Shown: positions 1 to 11,652 of the stretch, piece after piece
How the letters are laid out: each line of letters starts with the position of its first letter
Numbering within the stretch: the stretch's first letter is position 1
The notes under the pieces: model-generated
Seen by the model: the letters and a program-made list of their open reading frames with translations, nothing else
Databases searched by the model: none
What the model was told of the DNA's origin: nothing
Translations under genes and position numbers: made by a program
Source of the DNA: Hoplostethus atlanticus
Lineage: Eukaryota; Chordata; Actinopteri; Trachichthyiformes; Trachichthyidae
Length of the DNA stretch: 64,000 nt
Assembly: GCA_034670405.1 (NCBI GenBank)
Contig: JAXDDX010000019.1
Location: 2,236,501 to 2,300,500, forward strand
Direction of reading: 5' to 3'

Positions 1-69
1 TAGAATTCAAAAAAAGCGTGGCTATTTCACAAGCATGGATACTGACAAAATAGGATTTTAAGCAACAGT

Positions 70-98
70 GGGGGTGGGGGGGGGGGGGGGGGGGGGGG
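70..98 (+). repeat. Poly-G tract
   Basis: Five G, one T, then 23 uninterrupted G. Such a run can fold into a G-quadruplex and is prone to length errors in sequencing and assembly. No gene is visible beside it. Confidence 0.95.
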
Positions 99-784
99 AA
101 GTGTGTGCATCGGGGATCATCCCGCCACCACAGCACAGACGCTTGGTGATGTAACAGCAGGGTAAGTTGACAGGGAGTCAGAACCCGGGATTGAACACAA
201 CAGGCCTGGTGCTGCAGCAAAATCCTGATGTGTATAATTGCAGCTAATGGAAACCGCCTCACCCCAACGTTGAGGTGGATAGTCAGGCTTTATGCAAAAC
301 CTGTTTGAAAGGATTCCTAACTGTTTCTATGGGAGCCATAAACCATGATGTGTCATCAAGCAGCTGAATGCACGGGAGGGGGAATGCATTCAGTGCTCTC
401 AGGTGAAAACCTTGAATGTTCAACAACATCTTTTAATCCGCGTTACTTGTTACATATTTTGAAAATGTGCAGTTGGAATAGGTTCACTGGGCCCCGGGGG
501 CCAGGGCACTTGCTCATCAAATTAGATATGAGGTTTTCATATGACAGCATCGGTAAATGGCAGCATTTCAACATGGCTGCAACTGAATGGTGGTTGTGAT
601 GACAGCGCTGAGTCATGGTTTTAAAATGGCATAGTAGACATAGATGATAAACACAGTTATTCTCTTACCCGCGATACTTCATCGCGTTGAGATAAACCGA
701 ATATCAACGCTGTTGTGTTGCGAGGCATATATGTGCATGTGTGTATCATGTGTAAGTGCATTTGTGCCTGTGCAACAGTTCAAC

Positions 785-786
<2 letters not shown>
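99..786. other. No recognisable gene or repeat
   Basis: Unique-looking DNA. The short open frames here match no family I recognise and have no splice-site or codon-use support. I see nothing to annotate. Confidence 0.5.

Positions 787-815
<29 letters not shown>
787..815. repeat. (TG)n microsatellite
   Basis: About 14 perfect TG units. Short open frames that cross it (Cys-Val strings) are artefacts of the repeat. Confidence 0.95.
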
Positions 816-817
<2 letters not shown>

Positions 818-1374
818 CCCCACCACTCCGAAGAATGAAACTTGATTATAAATTATTCCCTTTAGAAATAAGGAACAGGAATATGAGACAGCTTGGGGAC
901 AATTGAGCTTGTGGGGAGCATGTGTATCTGTGTCATGTTATTTGAGGACAGGAAGAAAGCAAAAACATACTGCCACAATCTCGCAAGTTCTCCGAGATGT
1001 TTCAATAATGTAAAAACCTAAAAAAGAAAAGAGAAAAATACGACACTGGTAAATAATGGCAAATCTGGTCGCCATCGGTCAGATCGGTCAGTCACCGCGG
1101 TGACTTTCAAAGAGAATATTCTCCAAGTTGTCGAAGCATTTTTTGGCGACACAAAACTGATTGTTCAAGCTATTTTGTTGGAACCGCAGCAAAATTTTCT
1201 ACTAACCTCTTAAAGCCTGCCTAAGATGCCTCGATGGCTTTCAATAGCAATTTCTCCAGAATAACTTGGGGGCTCGTTTCTTTCTGTGACCCACTTTTGA
1301 GAACCAAATCAGTTATTTGAAAAACAATATGTTCTGATCATACATGTCTTAACTGAAGGAGAGGCAATGAGACA
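816..1374. other. No recognisable gene or repeat
   Basis: A-rich unique DNA with nothing that looks coding or mobile. A 10-bp motif containing GGTCAG recurs near 1076-1092, too short to interpret. Confidence 0.5.
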
Positions 1375-1381
1375 CTATATA

Positions 1382-1428
<47 letters not shown>

Positions 1429-1430
1429 TA
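1375..1430. repeat. Compound (TA)n(CA)n microsatellite
   Basis: A TA tract interrupted once near 1384 runs into a short CA tract at 1418-1429. A compound TA/CA array of this kind is typical of fish genomes. Confidence 0.95.
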
Positions 1431-2217
1431 CAATAAGAGCATTATATCCCTTAGTAATGACTTTTGTCCCCTCCCCTGCTCCTCAGAGGTACCGGGGTTA
1501 TAACAATAACCTACCGTTTGTAGGTCAGGATTGTACTGTCGTAAGGGAAGACTGTGTTAATGCAGCAGGGGATAAGCTGATTGAGTTGTTAATTGATTAA
1601 TTGATTTGTTTTTAATTGAGTAATTATCTCAGAAGAGCATTCTTGCACAGCTAGAGTGAAAGTAAGGCGGGGGGTGGTATCACAACAGGGACTGAACTAT
1701 ATCGAGGCTCCCGGAAAATCAAGGTTTTCATAGCATAACGAGCATGGATAGCATCGCCGTCTCCCGGGCCTCGTATTTGTGGATTGATTTGGACGTTAAT
1801 TTGTTCTGTATCAATCGGGGGTAATGGTCACTGATGGAGAATAATATATCTCAACAAAGTGGAGACCACAGTTTTGGGACGACAAAAAAAAAAAAGTGAA
1901 CTGAGAAACTCCTTGAACCGCCTGTGCATGTAGACACTTAGCTGCTGGTTCTCTTTCTCCATTCCCCCCACCATCCACAGAATGACTTGACTCACGTTGC
2001 CATAGAAACAGGAATTACCAAAGCTCAATAATATCTGGATGGAGGGCAGAGAGAGAGAGAAAGATGAGGTTTTACCTTTTAGTGCAGTGAGACAAAGAGT
2101 TTGAATTTTTTTCTTTTTATACCTTACTGTATAAGTTTGGTCTTTTCACTGAAGGGGAAAAATAACATCTACAATCTAGGCAACAAATCAAAGATCCTTT
2201 CTGTTTGCATGCTCGCC
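1431..2217. other. No recognisable gene or repeat
   Basis: Unique-looking DNA. It contains a short A run near 1886 and a short GA tract near 2048-2062. I see no gene. Confidence 0.5.
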
Positions 2218-2346
2218 CATGTATCCGCGTGGGACTCCAAAATCGCCCATAGGTGTGAATGTCAGCATGAGTGTGTCCGCCCTGCAGTGGCCTTTCCAGG
2301 GTGTTTTCCCTGATATCCACCCAGTGCATGCTGGGATAGGCCCTAC
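2218..2346 (+). repeat. Remnant of a dispersed fish repeat
   Basis: The stretch with CCTGCAGTGGCCTTTCCAGG at 2281-2300, then CCACCCAGTGCATGCTGGGA and GATAGGC, resembles the tail found in many dispersed vertebrate and fish retroposons, where the wording is 'one-sided sale' style: CTGTCCAGGGTGT ... GCTGGGATAGGC. The match is from memory of the family's consensus, so the family name is left open. The edges are approximate. Confidence 0.5.
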
Positions 2347-3159
2347 GCACATTTACATCATTTGCTCACGATCAGTCTTTTGGTACAGCGAAGTGTCATA
2401 TTAGTAATGGTTCCTTGCATCGTAAGTTTATGTCTTTCCTTTTTTTCCCACACGCAAATTATACTCCAGTCAAGCTTTCATCTGTACATATTGCTGCGTG
2501 AGACTTCCAGCCATTTTCTCTTTCACAGTCACAACACTGCCATATTTTGTTCTCTTTCCAAGTCTTTTTACTTTTTTCCTTCCATTCAGCACATACAGTA
2601 CTGCACATGTACGAGTCGACTGCCTATGGCGCATTTCCATCTTTCCTTTCCCCACTATCACAGACATTATCACATGCCTAGCCACCACGTTAGCAGAAAG
2701 ACATCATTCCCCACACCACCCCACCCCCCCGCTATGAATTAATCTGTCAGGAGCAGGATCTCAGCGTTCCTCTCCCTCTGGTTCTTATCACCGCTCCGAG
2801 GCAACTTCTTAAGAGGGAACAGGAGATAAGATGAGGCGGAGGAATGAGATATCACAAACTAAACTGAGATTTAATTTGTGATGGAATTTCTAAGCACGCC
2901 GCGTGACGGTACGCAGGTAACACTTTGGGAGGTATGAGCTCTTCCATCTGGGCAAACAATTGCTCTCTGCCTGTGCAAACAATTCCTAATTACTTCTGTC
3001 TGATTAACTTCCGATTTTGATCCAAGTCCCAGAAACAAATACGCCTCAGGTGTGGGCAGGGCCGCCACCACATTTGTGGATGCCCTTAGAAACAATTGGG
3101 TTGAAGCAAATCCCAACCCGCTCTCCAGTTTAAGGTCCATTTTCACAGCATCATTGGTT
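2347..3159. other. No gene; pyrimidine-rich stretch
   Basis: Between about 2410 and 2740 the plus strand is rich in T and C, which creates open frames on both strands with low-complexity protein. No domain is recognisable in them. Confidence 0.5.
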
Positions 3160-3545
3160 ATGTTTACATGCATCAGAATGACGTTCTTAACCTGGTTACT
3201 TAAATAACTCAGTTTTGGGTCAACTAATGTAAATGACTAGGTTAAGTAACCTGGCAGTGGCTCAGCTCGTACTGATTGTGAGTAACCTGGTGAAGATGCT
3301 TGACTTACTCTTGCAGCTAGTGTTTGCTAGTCCCTCTCAGTCGGTAAAGATTGTCACTCATCTTGCTGAGCCAATGGAGGTAACCAGTGTGCATAAAGCA
3401 GCTTGTACTTGTACTTTTGTTTCCTACTGATTTCGCCCATTGTTGCACTGTGGCCACTAGCCTCACCTTGATAGCTACAACTCTGCTTGCCACACCCATA
3501 TAGGCATACTGCAGCTTTAAGCAGGTTACTGTGGCATGTAAACAT
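3160..3545. mobile_element. Non-autonomous DNA transposon with 12-bp terminal inverted repeats
   Basis: ATGTTTACATGC at 3160-3171 is matched by its exact reverse complement GCATGTAAACAT at 3534-3545, giving an element of about 386 bp. Inside, an inverted pair related to AACCTGGTTACTTAA / TTAAGTAACCTGG lies near 3189-3255. Elements ending in TTTACATGC are common in fish. There is no transposase inside, so mobility would have depended on an enzyme encoded elsewhere. I see no clear target-site duplication, so the superfamily is open. Confidence 0.55.
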
Positions 3546-5714
3546 CTTTCATTTTTGGCTTGTGCTAGGGTAGGGTAAGGTGGGGTTGCTGTCAGCTGCA
3601 CATTTTCAGAAACTCTGGCAGACGGTTTCTTTCTGTGGGTGGGAATATTGCGCAACAGGAATACTCAGTTGCAGGTTATCAAAGGTTCATGTGAACAGCT
3701 CAACCCAAGTAAAACCTGAACTGGAGTATATGGCCGGCAACGGGAACTTAGCCACTGTATCACAGGTCCGCTCTACTTGACTGACCATGTGGGGTCCTGT
3801 AGTGTCATCATCAAATACTTGAGCAAGATTGTGCAGAAATAGACATCTGATAAGCGTTAGTCTCAATGTGGATAGTTTCTGATTAATCCTGAGTGATACA
3901 TTTTCCAAAAGCAGATGCACAATCAGCCAAAATAAACATTTTCTTAACATTTTTATTTTCTCCCAGCCCAACTTGGGGACTGCCAAGTAATTGCATGCTG
4001 TTTATAACTTAGACCAGCCCTGGGCATGGCACTGAGTCTACACTTGCAGAAGACATAAAAAGAGGATTCATCATTAAAGAACATCCCTGAACAACCTTTT
4101 CCTTCATGTGAAGATTTGCTTTGAATATTCAACATTTCTTTCATCTGGAACTCTTTATACCGAGATGTTGTTCTGAGATTGAAAATGCCAAAATCCTTTG
4201 TGTTCGCTGATCTTAAAAAGAAAAGTGCTGCTCTGATCAAGGGCTGATTAAAAAAAAAACAGCAGGGAAACAAACTCCAGTCAAGATTCCACCATAATGC
4301 ATGACAACGGATGTGCAGTGCACCCTATACCTTCTGCAAATGTGAATTGACCAATCTCATATTGGCTCCTTTGGTGTTGTGTATCCGAGTCTTGTCATTT
4401 TTAGACAGTAATGGACACTGTACTTGTGATCATGTTCCTCAGACTGCTTTCTCAAACCTCAGCAGATTTAGCTGAATATTTCTACAGGGTTTCTTAAGGG
4501 AGCAAACAAGTCTGAAACCCAACTACGGACGAGATCGCGTTTTGCTTGTATCGAGTTCTTGCTAGCATGCGTAGCAAGTTCCAGAGAGCGGAGAGCTTAT
4601 GAGTTATAATTTATCAGAGATGCACAGCCATCGTGAGCATTTAAGACTCCTTTTCACCATTAAAAAGTATTGAAGACAAAGGCATGCTTAACCAGGATTG
4701 CTGGTACCACTGAGGGGAAAAGAGGCCCTGTACAGCCCAGAGTGAAAATTAATTCTAACTGCTTGAGTTGCTTTATCCCCCCTCCCCCATGTATTCAAAA
4801 TGTATTCAGCTACTGTTTTTGCCCAGGTAGGATCCTGAACATGGCCTTTCACTCTCTTTGTCGGGGGACATTCTTGTGAACGTGTGGGGAATTCTCTCCG
4901 GTAACACCCCCCGCCCAAAAAATAAAAAAATGTAATCTTTCTGTTACTTTGCCTTTTCTGTTTCTCCCTTTCTCTGTCTCCATGTGTCTCTCTGTGCCCA
5001 ATGCATGTATGATTCTCTTCCCCCCCCCCTGTCTCTCTCCCTCTCTCTCTCTTCCTTTCGGAGTCTCAGAAGTGCTGTCCTGAATGGCTTTCCTTAAATG
5101 GAGGTCCCCATGGTCGCTGCGAATCCAATGGCACCTAAGAAAAGACCGGCGTGGCTCTAATCCAGCTACCTAGTCCCAAAGTGAACTCTCTTCCTCCAGC
5201 GAAGGGACAAGATGCTCATGTCCTGAATCTTAATTTGGCCAGTTCTCAATCTCGCTCCCCCCACTACGAGTGCGATGCACGATAAACGAATAGCTGCCCT
5301 TTGTATCTTCAAGTGGATCCAATTCGTAGTGGGGGATTAGATACACTTGTTCAACGCAAACGGTCTTTGATCGAGCCGGCTGATACACCCTTTCAGAATC
5401 AAGCTGAAGCACCAGCAAGAAAGAAATGTGCTGCATGTGCTACTTTATAGATTGCCAAGCAAATTTTTCAGAGGTAGGCCGCTGCAAAGAAGATAGTAAC
5501 GTAGGCATGAACGTACAATTGCTGCCATCCAAAGCGCACAAGATTTGATTAAATTCCCCTGGTTCATATCCCAAAGCGCCTCTACGAAACAGCTAAAAAA
5601 CATATATATGTCTAACCAGTTCCGCGATGTGCAGAGCTACGCCACGATGTGACACTACCTCAATGTGATTTGCACTTTGAAATGCATTTCTGCATACTAG
5701 CCCCGCAAATGCTT
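3546..5714. other. No recognisable gene
   Basis: Unique-looking DNA. A strongly pyrimidine-rich, TCTCTC-type zone lies at about 4945-5060. No open frame here shows a known motif. Confidence 0.5.
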
Positions 5715-5990
5715 CAGAGGCGAGGGCGATGACGAGGGCGATGAGGAGGCGTTCACGTGAGCGACAGACGCAGCAGCATCCGGAAACACCGCCGAACGAG
5801 CACCTGAAGTGTTCCTGCGGAGAAATCCCATTTCAGGGTTCGATGGCTCTTCCAAAGCCGCTCATCTGGGCGGCCGTGAAATGTACGCCCTCGTGAGGCT
5901 CGTCTATTCAATCAATTTCCCTATTTTCAATTACTGACATTACTGCTCTCTATGACAGGTTTTTTTTGCACAAAATGTATCAAATGTATT
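5715..5990. promoter_or_regulatory. CpG-rich patch, candidate cis-regulatory element
   Basis: CpG is clearly denser than in the flanks between about 5715 and 5905. It includes an E-box CACGTG at 5755-5760. The AT-rich stretch that follows (5905-5960) has homeodomain-type AAT cores. CpG retention in methylated fish intergenic DNA suggests constraint or hypomethylation. No open frame supports a gene, so this is an inference only. Confidence 0.25.
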
Positions 5991-7637
5991 TCATCCGCTG
6001 ATTCATACTCAAGCGCGTAGTTTCTCATCGGTGTTCTTTACAGATTATCTTACATTGACATGTTTCCAATGTTCTCTCAGCTTGAAATCGACATGTGAGT
6101 ACTGTGTGATCCATATGCTTGAATATGAAGCCGATCAAATGTTAAAGATTTTCCATAACAGACATTAAAGTTTACCTTACACACTGTACTTTGTTTGCAG
6201 AGTGCTAAAGCTGAACAAAAGGAAAACCAAGTCCTTCAACTGAAAGTCGTGAGCGACTTTTCAATTTGAGAAAAAGTGACTGGTAGAGTTAAACAAAAAA
6301 AAAAAGAAATAAAAATATCTAGTATGCTGGAGAAGCAACAACAATTTGTCTAGTTTGTGTTGGGAAAGCAAAAGAAGACAAAAACAAGCGAGGATGACCT
6401 TGTATGCTGAAAACTCCAGAACAGGTTGTATTTTGTTTGGTTTTCACAAAAATATGTGTTATTTAGAAGAAGATCAAATTGATGAGTTGTTGTTTTTTTG
6501 TTTTGTTTTTCCGCTCGCATCACTTATTACCAAGGATGCAGCACTGTATAATGCAGCACCACTGGCTATGAGAGAAAACCTAGTTCTGATGTGTGCCATG
6601 GAGAAAGTGCTTGACTGAGCTTGAGGAAAAGAGCACGGTGGAGTGAAATTGAGCAAAATATTTATTATATTGGCAAAGCTACAGCAAGGGGGTTTATTTT
6701 AACGTAAAAAAAAAAAATCTAATCAAAAAGAACAAATAACACCAACAAATAAACTGCAGTTGTCCGTATCTGTACAGAGCAAAAACATGTTTGTAAAGGA
6801 TTTTTTTAGAGAGAGCTTTTATTTTTTCATTCATTTTTGGCGCACATATTTCATCAATACTGGTTTTGAATGGTTCCATGCATTCGACATATGAATAAAA
6901 TGTAAAATATATATACAGGAATTTATTTTGAACATAGAATTTCATAGGAGTTTGACACTGCGGTTTATTTCAGACTGATTTTTAAGAGTGGAACTACCTG
7001 GAAGTGGCCGTTATGAAATCTTTATAATAAGGCCAGAACACTTTCCAGGAAACTACAATTAGGGCAGGACCTCTTGCACTCCCTGCCTGTACTGGGTAGC
7101 CAATAATTGGCTTGCTACACACACACACAATCCCAACTAACCAGCTACAGATAAGCGACCGATTCCCCCTCCCACGTGAACGCACTTTCAGAAAAACTTT
7201 ATTCCCCTGTCATTTTTTATTTATTTATTTTTTTAAAACCCTATGTATAGTTGCGCTGACCCCAGAGGCCAGTATTGTTTCGTCCGCCCATCACCCGGAC
7301 CCTCCCTCTGCCGATAACGACACAGTTTAGTGTGTTTCCCCCCACCCGATTCGATTTACACGCTCTTAGAAGTCGTTGCCGGGGCCGGAGGAAGACATAT
7401 GCGCTGTCAATACCAAATCTAATCAAGTCTCGGGCTCAGTCGTCCCCCCCGTTTCTGCTCGTTGGTATTCAAGATGGCTTTAATGGCGCCGCTGGTGGTG
7501 TTTGTGTGTCACTGAGGAGAGTCTTAATCTATGTGATACGCACGGTTTCTCTCTCGCCCGCTCCCACCTCTTCCCTCTGTGAAATATTGCTCTCGCATTT
7601 GTCACACAGTGGATGGTGGATAACTTTAGCACATATC
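5991..7637. other. No recognisable gene
   Basis: AT-rich DNA with several A and T homopolymers (about 6294-6305, 6707-6718, 7214-7234). The short open frames have no recognisable motif. Confidence 0.5.
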
Positions 7638-7862
7638 TTCAGCCAACTCTCTCTCTCTCCCTTTCTCTCTCTCTCTCTCTCGTCTTTGAAATAGCGGTAA
7701 TGTTGATGTCGCTCTTTCTCACCCTCTCGCCTATTCTCTAGATAGCTTTCTCTTGCATCCCTTCAGGATTTTCGAGTAACATGTAATTATCAACAGATTT
7801 ACAACCCAGGTCCACTCCCACCTCTCTTGCTCGCTCTCTCTCTCTCTCCCCTCCCTCTCCAT
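7638..7862. repeat. (CT)n-rich zone, two arrays
   Basis: Imperfect CT arrays lie at about 7648-7682 and 7828-7860, separated by unique DNA that is also pyrimidine-rich. Long polypyrimidine tracts can form triplex DNA. Confidence 0.85.
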
Positions 7863-8108
7863 CTCTAAATAATTACTTAAATGAATCTATTACCGGCCTG
7901 GGCTCAGCAAAACATTAACTGAACTGCCAGTCTCTATGGGGGAAGTGATGCATTCCACTGCAGGTATAATGCTCGAGGGATAGGCAGAGGCTCTTTGTTC
8001 TCCAGCAAAAGAAGACTCGATCCACACTGAGATGGCGGGGAGATGGAGAGGCTACTTCATTATCCACTTCAAGATTTCTATTTTCTCATGGTAAAAAAAA
8101 TAAAATAA

Positions 8109-8345
8109 TTGCGCGTCTTCGCGGTGCCTTCGCGAGGGCACCGGCTCCAAATTGTTTCACAAAGAAGAACTTTGATAATCGCTGCAAAAGTGATTGATCG
8201 GGCCGGCTCGGCTATTGTAGCGGCATCAAAGTTTGCTGTTATTAATTCCCCAAAACCTTTGATCAAATGGACTCGGAGGGGGCTTTCTTTTGCTCTCGTC
8301 CTCGAGTCGCTTCTTGACCTCGTTTTTCCGAATAATAGATGCACA
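8109..8345. promoter_or_regulatory. Candidate enhancer with clustered TCF/LEF-type sites
   Basis: Three copies of the TCF/LEF core lie within 95 bp: CTTTGAT at 8170-8176, ATCAAAG at 8225-8231 and CTTTGATC at 8257-8264. A PBX/HOX-like TGATTGAT is at 8191-8198 and a homeodomain-type ATTAAT at 8241-8246. The patch is CpG-richer than its surroundings. Both strands have an open frame across it (8078-8344 minus, 8109-8480 plus), but neither shows a known domain. TCF/LEF clusters are a known mark of Wnt-responsive enhancers. The function here is inferred from motifs alone. Confidence 0.35.
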
Positions 8346-8480
8346 CAAGGATTTTTATTTTCTTGTCGGAGGAACCAACAGGGCGAGGAGCTACAGTGCA
8401 GGAAGCATGTGAAAAAGCTGAATCTAGATCAGATAACCGACAAGACGCGTCCCTTGCTTGTCACTTTTAGGGAAGTCTAA

Positions 8481-8890
8481 GGGCGCGATCACACCTTAAG
8501 TTCATTTTCTTTGAACCATAGTGGGAAAGTTTACGATATACAGTATATGTGGTTCGTTTAGGTTCACACTGCCCCATTGCAAGCAGACCAGGGCTTGTAA
8601 ACAAAAGTCACATGGCCTCACAAGTAGCTTGTTTATTGGTAACTTGTCATCCCACCAGGTTAGAGATTTTGGTGGCAAATTCCAGTCCCTGCAACTTTAG
8701 CTAAGCACAATGGACTTCACACGGAGAAATAACCAAAGAGTCGTTTCCTGCAGAATTACATTCTCGCCGGGTGGCTTCTTGTTCCCGCCTGCCTAAACAA
8801 GCCAAACTAAAAAAAGGACTAAACACTCCAGAGTTTGACAAAGCCACTCCAGACATTGGCGTGAGCGCGCCCTCATACTCTCACTGCTCA
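8481..8890. mobile_element. Possible DNA-transposon remnant
   Basis: The segment begins GGGCGCGATCACACC and contains GTTCGTTTAGGTTCACACTG. That resembles the ends of common non-autonomous fish DNA transposons with 'gatcacacc...ggttcg' termini. I could not find the matching inverted right end, so limits and family are uncertain. Confidence 0.3.
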
Positions 8891-9013
8891 TATTCTACTT
8901 TAAAAAATGGAGCAAAAGCATGCTACTGTGTTGTATAGATTGGGTATGTATGTAGCCCCGCTTTCATCCTCTCAAAAATAATATAAACCCCGGAGTGCTA
9001 TTCTAGTCATGTT

Positions 9014-9014
<1 letters not shown>

Positions 9015-9065
<51 letters not shown>

Positions 9066-9130
9066 ACACACACACACACACTCGCTCAGATGTAAGCACA
9101 AAGGCGCAAAGACACAAAGACACGCACACA
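9015..9130. repeat. (CA)n microsatellite
   Basis: A perfect CA tract at 9015-9062 is followed by a short interruption and a second CA tract to 9080, then CA-rich degenerate sequence to about 9130. Confidence 0.95.
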
Positions 9131-9306
9131 CTCTGGCTCGGCAGTTGTCATCCCATTTTTCAGAGACACTTCAGACAATCAATGGCGCCTCGAGAGTAAT
9201 CCATATTCTCCATATCCGTGTTTGCGAGACATAAAACATCAATTATTGTGTCACATTTTATTCAGAAGTCGAGAATGACAAGCGGGGCATACAAATGAGC
9301 CGGCCT

Positions 9307-9309
<3 letters not shown>

Positions 9310-9342
<33 letters not shown>
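9310..9342. repeat. (CA)n microsatellite
   Basis: About 16 perfect CA units. The threonine/histidine open frame crossing it is a repeat artefact. Confidence 0.95.
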
Positions 9343-9345
<3 letters not shown>

Positions 9346-9493
9346 GCTGCAAACACACATGGGCGCTCCCTCTCCTCGCCATCCGTCTGTCTGTCTCTTA
9401 ACACAAAACACACATACGCAAAACACCCCATCCTACACACAGAAAATGTACATTCACCCCCAAAAGCAATCCCCTTTTTGAAAGGGAAAGCGG

Positions 9494-9514
9494 GAGGGGG
9501 GTGGGGGGGGGGGG
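9494..9514. repeat. G-rich run
   Basis: Runs of G interrupted by a single T (about 9496-9513). It is a potential G-quadruplex and a likely site of length error. Confidence 0.85.
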
Positions 9515-9727
9515 CGTGGGGAACAGCTCGCTAGCTAACGTACATAATGAAAAGTGCAAGCTCTGTCATTTTCCGGAGATAAAAGTGTTCTGATGAGAGC
9601 CGGAGACAATAGCAGCGCATTAATCTCCTTGACAGGACGCGCCGAGCTTTGGCTTTAAAACACTCACTTCCCCCCATTCAGAGGCCCTCTATCTATCTAA
9701 AGCTATAGTCCCCTATAACCACGTTAG

Positions 9728-9730
<3 letters not shown>

Positions 9731-9767
<37 letters not shown>

Positions 9768-9910
9768 CAAACACACGGACGCACTCAAGTGCATGCACTT
9801 GCACAAACACATGCAACTGCTCGTAAATCCACAGCACGCACACATGCACGAGCACGTTCAGAAACACGTAGCAAACACACACATACAGTACATGTACACA
9901 CACACACGTG
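9731..9910. repeat. CA-rich array, perfect then degenerate
   Basis: A perfect CA tract at about 9731-9762 decays into a CA/CACG/GCA-rich stretch that runs to 9910. It looks like an old, eroded microsatellite. Confidence 0.85.
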
Positions 9911-11614
9911 CATGTACATACACACGCATGGTCTGTAATTGACGATAGCTCGGGCCCTGTATTGATGCTATTGATCCTTCAAGATTCAATTGGGAGGCCA
10001 GATTGTGCGCACAAAATGTCATTCAAAATGTGTGTGTGTGTGCATATGTGTTTGTATATGTGCATTCTAGTGTTTGTGTGCATGTTTTGTACATATCGCC
10101 ATATAATGCACTTACAAACTGGTAGCCAAACAACTTAAAGATGACATATTGTCGTCGACTATTGTTTTCCTTGTTCATTGCTAGCTCAATAACATGACTC
10201 TGCCAGTGCCCTTTATATTTTGTTTAAAACATCATGTGTTGAAAACCATAACATCTATCTCTCAATATCATCTCAATGTAGACTCCTGACATATAAAGGG
10301 ATTTGTGTGTCTCATTTTTTTCTGCCCCAGACAATCTCTTATTCACATCTTCCCGGTTTGGTTTACTGTTGACATTTTCATTGCAAGGGGACAGTTAGAA
10401 TTATTTTACGTCCCCCGAAAAAAGGCTGTTCGCGTGTACATCTCCATCTCGGCTGGCCATGGGAGTGGATAATGATGATGTCTGCTCAAAACGGGTGGGG
10501 GGGGGCGGATCAGTGATGTTTGTGCTGATGCCTTTTCATTTGGTGCCATCTGATTCTGGTAATCGCGCAGAAGGTCACGATCAGATGGGTTTTGATGTAT
10601 CGCGTCGGCGAGTCTTTTGCTGTGTTTTCACACCGCGTGACAGGTGGTGGGTCAGGCCGTCCCAATCCAGGGGAAGGTTTCGCTGATGGTACAGATTCTG
10701 TGACATCGAAGCAGGTAGCCCACTCAGCAGGGTTTTGAAATTAACACCTGCCAGCCGCCAATTGACCGTAAAAGTTGTCTTTGGACGACGAATCAAAGTG
10801 GTCGCCCGCCAGACCATCCAGGAACTTTTTGAGACAATAACAATTGAATACAGTCTTTGGTCTTTGCCTGTTGTCATACTTGGTCCCTGCTGACCACCGG
10901 ACACTCTCTGACCGTGAGCCAACATCAAAGCAACACGATGGCTCTCTATCAAACAGGCTGCTGATTGGCTGCCTGTCACGCTTGATATATACAAAGCGTC
11001 ATCTTTTCCACCCGTTTCTCTGCTGTCCGGATGGTGAACTGGTTTAACGTTAGCTGAATCTCTTCTTTATACCCACGTGGCGACAGGGTGTGAGGATGGA
11101 AAGAGACCATATAACTGAGTGAGCGAGTTTTAAAATCTAAACTGTAAATCTGCTCCTGTTATTGCTTCACACTGCACTTGACGCGGAAAGCAGCGTTAAA
11201 AGCTTTAAGGTGGCGTCATTCTGTGAAAAATGCACATTCAATATGTTGGCTGGTAGAAATGATTCTTGGCAGGTGAAAGTTTTTAGCTTCTCAGCTTTTG
11301 ACACGTGAGCCAAAAAGTCAATTTCGGACGCCGCCGCCCGAGCTAACCGGCTACAAATCCTCACCGCAGCGTTCCCGTCATAGCCTACAGGTAAGCTGTC
11401 TTTGACCTTCATTGGCGTCCTCCTTCAATAAGATGAGTGACCCGCTGACCGTCCTTTGTGTGTGTCTCTGTGACCGGTGAGGCAAAGGGTACTTCATAAG
11501 GAACTCCTTAATGTGGCCTCTGACAAGCGCCTCCAACCCCGCTAACGATGACAGAGGAACTTCCCCCACAATCAGCCACTGCATCAGTCTCCTGGGAGGG
11601 AGGGATGGAGAGAT

Positions 11615-11615
<1 letters not shown>
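9911..11615. other. No recognisable gene
   Basis: Mostly unique-looking DNA with a short TG tract at about 10028-10040 and a G run near 10497-10506. Overlapping opposite-strand open frames at 10459-11047 have no recognisable domain, and neither is flanked by convincing splice sites. Confidence 0.5.

Positions 11616-11616
<1 letters not shown>

Positions 11617-11651
<35 letters not shown>
11617..11651. repeat. (TG)n microsatellite
   Basis: About 17 perfect TG units followed by G-rich sequence. The His/Thr open frames on the minus strand come from this repeat. Confidence 0.95.

Positions 11652-11652
<1 letters not shown>

Noticed and set aside
8078-8480. Overlapping open frames on both strands across the TCF/LEF cluster as a coding exon
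   Set aside because: Neither frame shows a domain or convincing splice sites. The motif cluster explains the block better as regulatory DNA.
9200-9225. Possible CArG (SRF) box pair near CCATATTCTCCATATCC
   Set aside because: Neither copy ends in GG as the CC(A/T)6GG consensus demands. It is only a short direct repeat.
10581-10994. 137-codon minus-strand frame
   Set aside because: No recognised domain, and a competing plus-strand frame covers the same DNA.
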